Origin: Methylolobus aquaticus
GTDB lineage: Bacteria > Pseudomonadota > Gammaproteobacteria > Methylococcales > Methylococcaceae
DNA length: 64,000 bases
Assembly (NCBI GenBank): GCA_004168015.1
Contig: SEYW01000005.1
Span: 1 to 64,000, forward strand
Reading direction: 5' to 3'
Part shown: positions 31,096 through 40,072 of the stretch, one piece after another
How positions within the stretch are numbered: position 1 is the first letter of the stretch
How the letters are laid out: every line of letters begins with the position of its first letter
Made by a program: the position numbers and the translations under genes
The notes under the pieces: generated by a model
Told to the model about the DNA's origin: nothing
The model's database searches: none
What the model saw: the letters and a program-made list of their open reading frames with translations, nothing else

Positions 31096-31620
31096 ATGTG
31101 CGCCCTTTTGAAGCCCCGGATATCGCTGATCGTTGCGATGGCGCAGAATCGCGTGATCGGCTGCGACAATCGTCTTCCCTGGCATCTGCCGGCAGACCTG
31201 CAGCGTTTCAAGACCCTGACCTGGGGCAAACCCATCCTGATGGGTCGCAAGACGCATGACTCGATCGGGCGAGCGCTGCCGGGCCGCCAAAATCTGGTGT
31301 TGTCCTCTGACCCTTCCTACCGCGCAGCCGAGGGCTGTATCGTCGTTCGTGACATCGATGAGGGCCTCAGGCAGGCCGCTGCCGCTGCCGACCTGATGGT
31401 CATCGGCGGCTCGTCGCTCTACTCCGCCCTGTTGCCTCGTGCCTGCCGGATATACCTCACGACGATCCATCGCGACTATCCGGGCGATGTATTCTTTCCT
31501 TCCTTCAAACCGGCCGAATGGTCGCTCGTGTCGCGCGAGCATGTCGCGGACGATCCTTGCTTCGACAGCCCCTATACCTTCGATGTCCTGGAGCGAATCG
31601 CCTCCTGTGTTGTGGCCTGA
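31096..31620 (+). CDS. folA: dihydrofolate reductase
   Basis: 174 residues, close to the bacterial FolA length. It has SLIVAMAQNRVIGCDNRLPWHLPADLQRFK, the GRKTHDSIG box, and the C-terminal pattern of the family. It reduces dihydrofolate with NADPH. ATG 31096 lies six bases after thyA, so the two are translated from one message. Confidence 0.96.
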   Translation: MCALLKPRISLIVAMAQNRVIGCDNRLPWHLPADLQRFKTLTWGKPILMGRKTHDSIGRALPGRQNLVLSSDPSYRAAEGCIVVRDIDEGLRQAAAAADLMVIGGSSLYSALLPRACRIYLTTIHRDYPGDVFFPSFKPAEWSLVSREHVADDPCFDSPYTFDVLERIASCVVA

Positions 31621-31666
31621 TCTCGATCGCACGGCGGACGGCACCAAGCGAGACGCGGGTCAGCGG

Positions 31667-32158
31667 TCAATCGGCCCGTGACCAGCGCCCTGATCGCCCG
31701 CCCGACTTCTCGACGAGCTGCACGTTCTCGATGACCATCCCGCGGTCGACTGCCTTGCACATGTCGTAGATCGTCAGCAGTGCGATCTGGACGGCTGTCA
31801 GCGCCTCGATCTCCACGCCCGTCGGACCCACGGTCTTGACGGTCGCCCGGCAGTGCACTCGGGAGGCGACGCCGTCGGTATCGAAGTCGATGCCGACATG
31901 CGTCAGCGCCAGCGGATGGCATAGCGGGACCAGATCGGCCGTCCGCTTGCTGGCCATGATCCCGGCGATGCGGGCGATCCCGAGAACATCGCCCTTTCGG
32001 TGACCGCCGTCGACGATCAAACGCATGGTTTCCGGCGCCATTCCGATGTAGCCTTCCGCGATGGCGACGCGCTCGGTGGCGTTCTTGGCCCCGACGTCGA
32101 CCATGTGTGCGGCGCCGGCTTCGTTGAAATGAGTCAGGACGGGTGGCTTGTCAGCCAT
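31667..32158 (-). CDS. moaC: cyclic pyranopterin monophosphate synthase MoaC
   Basis: 163 residues with the MoaC pattern. [16 protein letters not shown] is near the N-terminus. The family motifs [11 protein letters not shown] and [31 protein letters not shown] are also present. It converts the MoaA product to cyclic pyranopterin monophosphate in molybdenum cofactor synthesis. No other moa gene is in the window. It converges with folA and diverges from the flavin reductase gene. Confidence 0.96.
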   Translation of the reverse strand: MADKPPVLTHFNEAGAAHMVDVGAKNATERVAIAEGYIGMAPETMRLIVDGGHRKGDVLGIARIAGIMASKRTADLVPLCHPLALTHVGIDFDTDGVASRVHCRATVKTVGPTGVEIEALTAVQIALLTIYDMCKAVDRGMVIENVQLVEKSGGRSGRWSRAD

Positions 32159-32222
32159 GATCGAACTCGCTCGCTGGGGGTCAAAACCGTGTACCGAGTC
32201 ATTTTAAGCAGAGAGTGAAGCA

Positions 32223-32723
32223 ATGAGCGTCGAAATTGCCGAAATGTTCCGGCGAGTCAGCCATGGTGTCTACGTCATCGGTGTCGCCGCGGGTGAGCGA
32301 AGAAATGCCTTCACGGCAGCCTGGGTGATGCAGGTCTCCTTCAAACCGTTGATGCTGGCCGTCAGCATCAACCCCGGCCATTCCTCCTACGGCCTGCTGA
32401 AAGAGGGCGGGCGGTTCTCGGTCGCCGTGCTGGCCCGCGATCAGTTTGAGCTGGCCCTCCATTACGGCCAGTCCGCGGGGATCGACAAACTCGAAGGGCA
32501 GGCCTGGCATCCGAGTCCGCATGGCGTGCCGATGATCGACGCCGGCATCGCGCAATTCGAATGCGTGTTCGAGAGCGAGTGCACAGCGGGGGATCACCGG
32601 GTCATCGTCGGGCGTGTGATCGATGGGGCCTTGCTCGACAAGGACAAGCCGGTGCTGATCTACCGGGATACAGGAGATGCCGACGGCGCCGCGATGTTCT
32701 TTCCGGACGACTTCGACGCGTGA
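32223..32723 (+). CDS. flavin reductase-like FMN-binding protein
   Basis: 166 residues of the flavin reductase-like fold: RVSHGVYVIGVAAGERRNAFTAAWVMQVSFKP, then INPGHSSYGLL and GRFSVAVLARDQ. Such proteins bind FMN and reduce it with NAD(P)H, or use it as a cofactor. The start has AGAGTGAAG upstream. The stop codon overlaps the GTG of the next gene by three bases, so the two are translationally coupled. A specific partner oxygenase is not visible. Confidence 0.9.
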   Translation: MSVEIAEMFRRVSHGVYVIGVAAGERRNAFTAAWVMQVSFKPLMLAVSINPGHSSYGLLKEGGRFSVAVLARDQFELALHYGQSAGIDKLEGQAWHPSPHGVPMIDAGIAQFECVFESECTAGDHRVIVGRVIDGALLDKDKPVLIYRDTGDADGAAMFFPDDFDA

Positions 32724-33679
32724 GCTCACCGATCCGGCCCCGCGACTTCGTCGAAGTCCCCGAGGGCCTGATTTTCGCCGTCGTCGATCCGGAGCCGGAG
32801 GACGGCAAAGTGCTCTGCTGGCTACGCTACCGGCGGGAGGGCGCGGCCTCCCGGCCGGTCAAGCTGGAAACCGGGGGAGCCCTGGAGTTGCTGAGGACAA
32901 CCGCACCGCAGTACCTGCACCATTCCCCCCGCTTTGATGCCTGGGTACATGGTGTGCCGACGGACCACATCAGCCGGTACCACAGCGCCGCTGCGCGCTG
33001 TGCTGCCCTGCTGAGCTCGGGTGGTGGGGAGCCAATCGAGGCTCGGTTATGCCGTCTCGTGGGATACTTCGTTGCCCAAGGCGTCCCGGCCGATCAACTC
33101 GGTGTCACGGGGTCGCTGCTGATCGGCGCCCAGACCGCGAATTCCGATCTGGATCTGGTCAGCTATTCGCGTGCCGCCTTTGCCGACTTGCGTCGGCTCA
33201 TCGTGGCGGGTGTCGCCATCGGCGATCTCGCTGCGCTGGACGCCGTTGCATGGCGCGACGCCTGGGAACGTCGCGGATGTGACCTCGGTTTCGACGACTA
33301 CGTCCGGCATGAGCGCCGCAAGGCGAACAAGGCCCTCTTCGAAGGTACGAAGTTCGACGTCACGCTGGCAGTCGGAGCCGCTGTCAGTGCGGCCGTTCGG
33401 AAATTGGGCGCCCGAAGGCTCCACTGTGTCGTCGTCGACGACACGGCGGCCTACGACTACCCGGCACGCTACTGGGTCGATGATCCCGAGGTCGGTGAGA
33501 TTCTCGTCTTGACGCACACCTATGTCGGCCAGGCCGTTAGGGGGGAGGTTGTCGAGGCGGCTGGGCAACTCGAGGAAGATGCTTCGGGACGTCTCCGCCT
33601 GGTCATCGGGTCGAGCCGGGAGTCGCCGGGGGAATACCTGCGCGTCGAGCGGCACGTAGCGGCGCACGGTCCTGCCTGA
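32720..33679 (+). CDS. predicted nucleotidyltransferase
   Basis: 319 residues starting at a GTG that overlaps the preceding stop (GTGA). An N-terminal domain (about residues 1-110) carries FVEVPEGLIFAVVDP. A nucleotidyltransferase core at about residues 130-150 has VTGSLLIGAQTANSDLDLVSYS, giving the GS...DLDL pattern of the polymerase-beta superfamily. The overall form resembles predicted nucleotidyltransferases that I associate mainly with archaea. A later acidic residue needed for metal binding (KFDVTLAV) is present. Substrate unknown; an antitoxin or tRNA-related role cannot be excluded. Confidence 0.75.
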   Translation: MSSPIRPRDFVEVPEGLIFAVVDPEPEDGKVLCWLRYRREGAASRPVKLETGGALELLRTTAPQYLHHSPRFDAWVHGVPTDHISRYHSAAARCAALLSSGGGEPIEARLCRLVGYFVAQGVPADQLGVTGSLLIGAQTANSDLDLVSYSRAAFADLRRLIVAGVAIGDLAALDAVAWRDAWERRGCDLGFDDYVRHERRKANKALFEGTKFDVTLAVGAAVSAAVRKLGARRLHCVVVDDTAAYDYPARYWVDDPEVGEILVLTHTYVGQAVRGEVVEAAGQLEEDASGRLRLVIGSSRESPGEYLRVERHVAAHGPA

Positions 33680-33772
33680 CCGGCTGGGCCACGCTTGCGC
33701 ATGGCGATGCACGAGTGAGTTTGCTAGAGTCCGGGCCATGAAAACGATAGAAGTCGAGTGAGGAGGTGTGCG

Positions 33773-34051
33773 ATGTTCGGAGGTTTGATTGCGGCGCTGC
33801 TGTGCTACTGGTTTTACCAGACGGCGATCAGGGTCAAGCTTAATCCCCTGCAATGGGTCATCGGCGCGCTGGTCATCTTTTATGCGGTGCGCTTCGCCTG
33901 GACCTTCGCCGTGTTGAAACCGCTGATGGGGGCTGCGTTCAAGACGCACGGCATGGTTTCCGGTGTCATGATCGAGTTGTCAGGTGCCGTGATCGCGGCG
34001 GGCGTGGTGGCGCTGTTCCACAAGAAGGTCATGTTGAAACAGGCCCACTGA
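33773..34051 (+). CDS. small membrane protein, paralogue 1
   Basis: 92 residues with three hydrophobic segments (about 3-17, 27-47 and 62-82). A perfect AGGAGG at 33761-33766 precedes the ATG by six bases. It aligns along its length with the gene at 34843: both share WFYxTA, LxPLxW, a second helix beginning GxVI, then KPLMGAAFKTH versus RPLLGDAFRNH, and end VMLK. I recognise no family. It ends 10 bases before the HAD gene. Confidence 0.75.
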   Translation: MFGGLIAALLCYWFYQTAIRVKLNPLQWVIGALVIFYAVRFAWTFAVLKPLMGAAFKTHGMVSGVMIELSGAVIAAGVVALFHKKVMLKQAH

Positions 34052-34061
34052 GCCCGCCGCC

Positions 34062-34775
34062 ATGTTGGCTTCCCGTAACCCGGCCGTCCGACTTGCGGGC
34101 GAGCCAACACTCCCCGCCTTCCGCGCTGTGGTGATGGATATGGATGGGTTGGCGCTGGACACCGAGGCGACTTACTGCGACGCCTGGCGTGCGGCTGCAG
34201 CCGCCCTGGGTTTCCCGCTGAGCGAGCCGTTCTGCCACGGTCTCTTCGGCCGCCATGCGGACGACGTCCATGCCGCGCTGGCGGAGGCCTGCGGTGAGGG
34301 CTTCGACCTGAAGCGCTTTTTTAAGCTCGCCGAAGACTTCTGGCACGTCCACGTACGCACCAAGGGCGTCGCCAAAATGCCGGCGCTGGACCGTTTCGTC
34401 AGCCTGCTGCGGCAGCGCGAACTGCCCTATGCGCTGGCGACGAACAGCGACGCGCCCTATGCCCGGGAGGTGCTGGAGCAGGCCGGAGCCCGGGAGCTGT
34501 TTCCGATCGTCGTGACCCGGGACGAGGTGGCGCAGGGCAAGCCAGCGCCGGATCTCTTTCTGGAAGGTGCCCGCCGTCTGGGTGCGGACCCGGCGGAATG
34601 CCTGGGACTCGAGGATTCGCTCGTGGGCCTGCAGGCCTGCCAGCGCGCGGGCCTGATTCCGGTGCTGATTCCATCGCGGGCGGCCAGCGCCTCCCGGCCT
34701 CCGGACGGAACCTGGGTCCTGCCGAGTCTGGGCGCGCTGGCGGACTGCATCGAGCGAAGCGGCGACGCCTCATGA
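34062..34775 (+). CDS. HAD superfamily phosphatase (beta-phosphoglucomutase-like)
   Basis: 237 residues with all HAD motifs. The nucleophile motif is VVMDMDGLALDTE, motif II is ALATNS, and the region GKPAPDLFL followed by GLEDSLVGLQA supplies motifs III and IV. The cap inserted after motif I is helical, as in the phosphoglycolate phosphatase and beta-phosphoglucomutase group. It hydrolyses or isomerises a small phosphorylated metabolite; which one cannot be told. It sits between two paralogous membrane proteins. Confidence 0.87.
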   Translation: MLASRNPAVRLAGEPTLPAFRAVVMDMDGLALDTEATYCDAWRAAAAALGFPLSEPFCHGLFGRHADDVHAALAEACGEGFDLKRFFKLAEDFWHVHVRTKGVAKMPALDRFVSLLRQRELPYALATNSDAPYAREVLEQAGARELFPIVVTRDEVAQGKPAPDLFLEGARRLGADPAECLGLEDSLVGLQACQRAGLIPVLIPSRAASASRPPDGTWVLPSLGALADCIERSGDAS

Positions 34776-34842
34776 CGGGCGCTTTCCCTGGAGCCAGGTC
34801 GCGCGCCGGACACCGAATCCCGAGCCCCAACGAGGTCGAATC

Positions 34843-35142
34843 ATGATAGGCGCACTCGCCATCCTCGCTATTGCCGTTTGGTTCTACCGGACCGCCGAAC
34901 GTCATTCCCTGCCCCCGCTGGCCTGGTGCGTCGGCGGTGTGATCGTCTACTACGGCGGGTTCGCGTTCTGGATGTATCTGGTCATGCGCCCGTTGCTGGG
35001 CGACGCCTTTCGGAACCATAGCCTCTGGCTGGGCCTGGGCCTGGACATCTCGTCCGTGTTCGTCGGTGTCGTGGGTGCGACGTTCTTCCGCGCACTCGTT
35101 ATGCTGAAACGTGGAACGCCCCCACAGCAGCGGACGTTCTGA
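34843..35142 (+). CDS. small membrane protein, paralogue 2
   Basis: 99 residues with three hydrophobic segments, starting MIGALAILAIAVWFYRTAERH. It is a paralogue of the 92-residue protein at 33773, with the same spacing of WFYRTA, LPPLAW, RPLLGDAF and VMLK. Its last 11 residues are a polar extension (TPPQQRTF). GAGG lies ten bases before the ATG. Function unknown; two related copies so close suggest either a duplication or a hetero-oligomer. Confidence 0.75.
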   Translation: MIGALAILAIAVWFYRTAERHSLPPLAWCVGGVIVYYGGFAFWMYLVMRPLLGDAFRNHSLWLGLGLDISSVFVGVVGATFFRALVMLKRGTPPQQRTF

Positions 35143-35184
35143 TGCGCCCCAGCGGGCGTCAGGCCGTTGCCCCGCCCGCCAAAC

Positions 35185-35213
35185 TTGAAAAACCCAGCGT
35201 GATGCATTAGTTT
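35185..35213 (+). promoter_or_regulatory. candidate sigma-70 promoter for the thiC riboswitch transcript
   Basis: TTGAAA (35185-35190) and TAGTTT (35208-35213) are separated by 17 bases and lie just upstream of the TPP aptamer. The -35 is good; the -10 matches the consensus only partly. Confidence 0.35.
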
Positions 35214-35226
35214 TAATGCCCTCAGA

Positions 35227-37268
<2,042 letters not shown>

Positions 37269-37330
37269 CGCGCGCGGGAATCGTGGCCGGACCGGGCGGG
37301 AGGTTGCCAAGATCGCACGCTTCCGTCGGC

Positions 37331-38053
37331 GTGGCCAGTAGCCGCGACGTGCGACCACGCCGTGACCTGAAGTTCCGTGTCGCCGATCCCAACGTCATCG
37401 TCGCCGTGAGTCCAGGCTGGCATGCCCTGATCTGGGCGGCGGCATTCTGGTCGGGCTGGGCGCCGGCCGATCGGCTGACCTGGGCTCTGGAAGCCGCACC
37501 CGCCCTGCTCATTTATGCCGTGTTGATCGCGGCTCGCTGCCGCTTCCGTTTGACGCCTCTCGCCGCCTGGCTATGTCTGGCGCTGATGCTCGTCATTTTC
37601 GTCGGCGGCCATTACGGCTTCGCGGCGGTCCCCGGCTTCGAGGGGCCGCGATCGATTCCGGGGGGCGCCGGCCACCGCAACGAATTCGATAAATTCGCGC
37701 ATTTCTTTCAGGGGCTGGTCCCGGCCATCGTGTTTCGGGAACTGCTGATCCGCTTTCGGGCGATAACCCTCCCCTCGTTGCTGCCGGTCGTTGTCCTTGC
37801 CCTGACGCTCTCGCTGAGCGCCTTGTATGAATTGTGCGAATGGGCAAGCCACCTCGTGCTCGGCGGACGCGCCAATGCCTTCATCGCGTCCCAGGCCGAT
37901 CCATGGGATGCCCAAAGCGACATGGCGATGGCCCTTTTGGGGGCATTGGCCGCGCTGGGTGCCCTGTCCCGCCGTCACGACGCGGCGCTCGCCGCCCTCG
38001 CTCACGACGCCGCCGCGAAAAATTCATTTGACAAGGCGGCTATTCGCGGTTAA
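37331..38053 (+). CDS. YjdF/DUF2238 family membrane protein
   Basis: About 240 residues with several membrane helices. The family pattern is NEFDKFAHFFQGLVPAIVFRELLIRF, then SALYELCEWASHL, then DPWDAQSDMAMALLGALAAL. The function of this family is not known. The open frame overlaps thiC upstream; I chose a GTG at 37331, but GTG 37283 is also possible. The end carries a possible promoter for the next gene. Confidence 0.8.
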   Translation: MASSRDVRPRRDLKFRVADPNVIVAVSPGWHALIWAAAFWSGWAPADRLTWALEAAPALLIYAVLIAARCRFRLTPLAAWLCLALMLVIFVGGHYGFAAVPGFEGPRSIPGGAGHRNEFDKFAHFFQGLVPAIVFRELLIRFRAITLPSLLPVVVLALTLSLSALYELCEWASHLVLGGRANAFIASQADPWDAQSDMAMALLGALAALGALSRRHDAALAALAHDAAAKNSFDKAAIRG

Positions 38054-38056
38054 TTG
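38028..38056 (+). promoter_or_regulatory. candidate promoter for the RRM protein
   Basis: A perfect TTGACA (38028-38033) lies inside the 3' end of the YjdF-like gene. TAATTG or TTAATT follows at 17 or 16 bases; the -10 is weak. Transcription from here would give a leader of about 165 bases, long like those of cold-shock genes. Confidence 0.3.
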
Positions 38057-38163
38057 TTTTTCCATCGTAGGCGCAAGTTGATTCACGTCGGTGGTGCTTC
38101 CTTCGATGGCCTGCGACGCGGTGAAAGCGATAGACCTGCTACGATCATCAGTTCTTGATACCT

Positions 38164-38206
38164 GTGCCATTGATTGAGCTGCTGATGTTGACGAGCGAAA
38201 TGGCAC
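38164..38206 (+). promoter_or_regulatory. inverted repeat in the leader of the RRM gene
   Basis: GTGCCATT (38164-38171) and AATGGCAC (38199-38206) can form an 8-bp stem closing a 27-base interior. It ends 21 bases before the ATG, just upstream of a weak ribosome site, so it could affect translation of the RNA-binding protein, for example with temperature. Confidence 0.35.
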
Positions 38207-38227
38207 GATTTCGAGCACGGGTCCGTT

Positions 38228-38506
38228 ATGAATATCTATGTAGGGAATCTGTCGTATCAACTATCCGATGATGAATTGCGCCAGGCCTTCGAGGCTTTCG
38301 GCGAGGTGTCTTCCGCCACCATCATCATGGACAAAGCAACTGGACGCTCCAAGGGTTTCGGATTCGTCGAAATGCCCGATCAGTCTTGCGGCGAGGCGGC
38401 CGTCAAGAATCTGGACGGCGCGGATCTGAAGGGCCGCAACATTCGGGTCAATGAAGCCCGTCCCCGGACGGATACGCAACCAATGCGTCGTACCCGCCGT
38501 TTTTGA
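38228..38506 (+). CDS. RRM-domain RNA-binding protein (cold-inducible type)
   Basis: A 92-residue protein that is a single RNA-recognition motif: RNP2 is IYVGNL and RNP1 is KGFGFVEM, with a short Arg-rich tail ending RRTRRF. Such single-RRM proteins occur in cyanobacteria and many proteobacteria; several are cold-induced and bind U-rich RNA. A long leader with an inverted repeat supports post-transcriptional control, but the inducer is inferred. Confidence 0.93.
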   Translation: MNIYVGNLSYQLSDDELRQAFEAFGEVSSATIIMDKATGRSKGFGFVEMPDQSCGEAAVKNLDGADLKGRNIRVNEARPRTDTQPMRRTRRF

Positions 38507-38510
38507 ATCT

Positions 38511-38539
38511 GTCACCGGGCCTTCGGCCTCCCGGCTGAC
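38511..38539 (+). terminator. hairpin after RRM gene
   Basis: Five bases after the RRM stop, GTCACCGGG and CCCGGCTGAC form a stem with one bulged base around a CCTTCGGCCT loop region. There is no T-tract. It probably marks the end of the transcript. Confidence 0.45.
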
Positions 38540-38743
38540 GGCCCGCTTCTCGTCCCCGGAACAACCGCGCCGCCGAATCGGCGCTGCCGCCGGCGGCAAT
38601 TTGCGTTGTCGCTGACCTCTGCTTGAGGGCTTGAAAGCCTGGCCGCGTGTGTACACTCACCCGGCATCTCGGTTGCCTCGTCCGGGGAGACACACTCGCT
38701 ACCACGCCCGCTCGCGAGAATCGGCGGCAAATGGGAATCGGCC

Positions 38744-38752
38744 TGTTACAAT
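38744..38752 (+). promoter_or_regulatory. candidate extended -10 promoter for the RND efflux operon
   Basis: TGTTACAAT fits an extended -10 element (TG, one base, TACAAT). It lies about 190 bases before the adaptor start. There is no recognisable -35 and no metalloregulator operator that I can name. Confidence 0.35.
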
Positions 38753-38944
38753 CGGGCTTGATGAATCGAACCTACCCCTAATGCCCGGCTTCGCTGCTGA
38801 GCCGCGAACAAACGGAGCGTGGATGCCGATCCGGTCGTCATCCGCATCGTGCACCGTGATCGACGCGTTGACCACCGCTTGCCGCCCTCGAAAGCCACTC
38901 GCGTCGAACCGTCGCGCGTCGCCGCTGATCCGTCCCTTCCACGT

Positions 38945-40069
38945 ATGAAAATTCCGACCTCATTGCCGTTCTGGCTGTTGTCACTGTTACTACTGCTGAG
39001 CGCTCCGCTGGAGGCTGCAGACACATCCCCGCCGGCGGTCACGGCAAATGCCGCGCTGCTGGCAAAATTGAAGATTGTCGTCGTTGGCCAAACCGAATTG
39101 CGCGACTCATTGCGGGTCCCGGCGCGCGTCGAACTCGATCGGCGGCGGCTGGCTCATATCGGCGCGTCGGTCTCCGGTCGGGTCGTCGAGATCAGGCGCT
39201 CGCTCGGCGATGACGTCAAGAAAGGCGATCTGCTGGCGGTGCTGAACAGCGCCGAGTTGGGCACAGCCCAGTCCGACTATCTGAAGGCCATCTCCAAGCT
39301 CAAGCTCCGGCAGTCAGCGTACAACCGCGCGAAGCAGTTATACGAAAACGGGATCATCGCGGTGGCGAACCTGCAGCAGCGCCAGAATGAACTGTCCGAA
39401 GCTGAGGTGGACCTGGACACCTCGCGCGACCACCTGAAGGTCATGGGCATGAGCGATCCCGCGATCACGGACCTGGGCGCACGGGGTACGATCAAGTCGC
39501 TGTCCCCGATCACGGCGACCCTCACCGGCACGGTGATCGAACGGAACATCACGCTCGGTCAGGTCGTGCAGCCGTCGGACGCGCTGTTCACCGTGTCGGA
39601 CCTCTCCCATGTCTGGCTGGTGGCCGATGTGTCGGAGCGCAACGCCCAATGGGCGCGCGAGGGCGATGACGCCGAGGCCGAGATCGCCGCGCTGCCGGGC
39701 AAACGTTTCGTCGGGCGCTTGATCTACATCGGCGACGTGATCGACCCGGATACACGGACGATGACCGTGCGCATGGATTTGCCGAATCCCGCGGACATCA
39801 TCAAGCCGAACATGCTGGCAACCCTGATGATCCGCAAGCCGGCCACGCAGGAGGCGGTCATTCCGCTCGAAGCGATCGTGCGCGAGGGTGACAAGGACCA
39901 TGTGTTCGTGGCGATCGGCAAGGATCAGTTCGCGCTGCGCCCCGTCACGCTGGGCGACCCGGAAGGGGGCGTGCGGCCGGTCATCTCGGGTCTGCAAGTC
40001 GGAGAGAAGATCGTGACGAACGGGTCGTTTCATCTGAACAACGAGCGCCTGCGCTCGCAACTGGAATAG
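38945..40069 (+). CDS. RND efflux periplasmic adaptor subunit (CusB/CzcB-like)
   Basis: About 374 residues. MKIPTSLPFWLLSLLLLLSAPLEAAD is a signal peptide. The body has the membrane-fusion-protein order: a beta-barrel/lipoyl half (GASVSGRVVEIRRSLGDDVKKGDLLAVLNSAEL), a coiled-coil hairpin, the second lipoyl half (LSPITATLTGTVIERNITLGQVVQPSDALFTVSDLSHVWLVADV), and a C-terminal beta domain. It bridges the inner-membrane pump to an outer-membrane channel. The pump gene follows 3 bases later. No outer-membrane factor gene is present, so the complex must borrow one. Confidence 0.92.
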   Translation: MKIPTSLPFWLLSLLLLLSAPLEAADTSPPAVTANAALLAKLKIVVVGQTELRDSLRVPARVELDRRRLAHIGASVSGRVVEIRRSLGDDVKKGDLLAVLNSAELGTAQSDYLKAISKLKLRQSAYNRAKQLYENGIIAVANLQQRQNELSEAEVDLDTSRDHLKVMGMSDPAITDLGARGTIKSLSPITATLTGTVIERNITLGQVVQPSDALFTVSDLSHVWLVADVSERNAQWAREGDDAEAEIAALPGKRFVGRLIYIGDVIDPDTRTMTVRMDLPNPADIIKPNMLATLMIRKPATQEAVIPLEAIVREGDKDHVFVAIGKDQFALRPVTLGDPEGGVRPVISGLQVGEKIVTNGSFHLNNERLRSQLE

Positions 40070-40072
40070 TCG

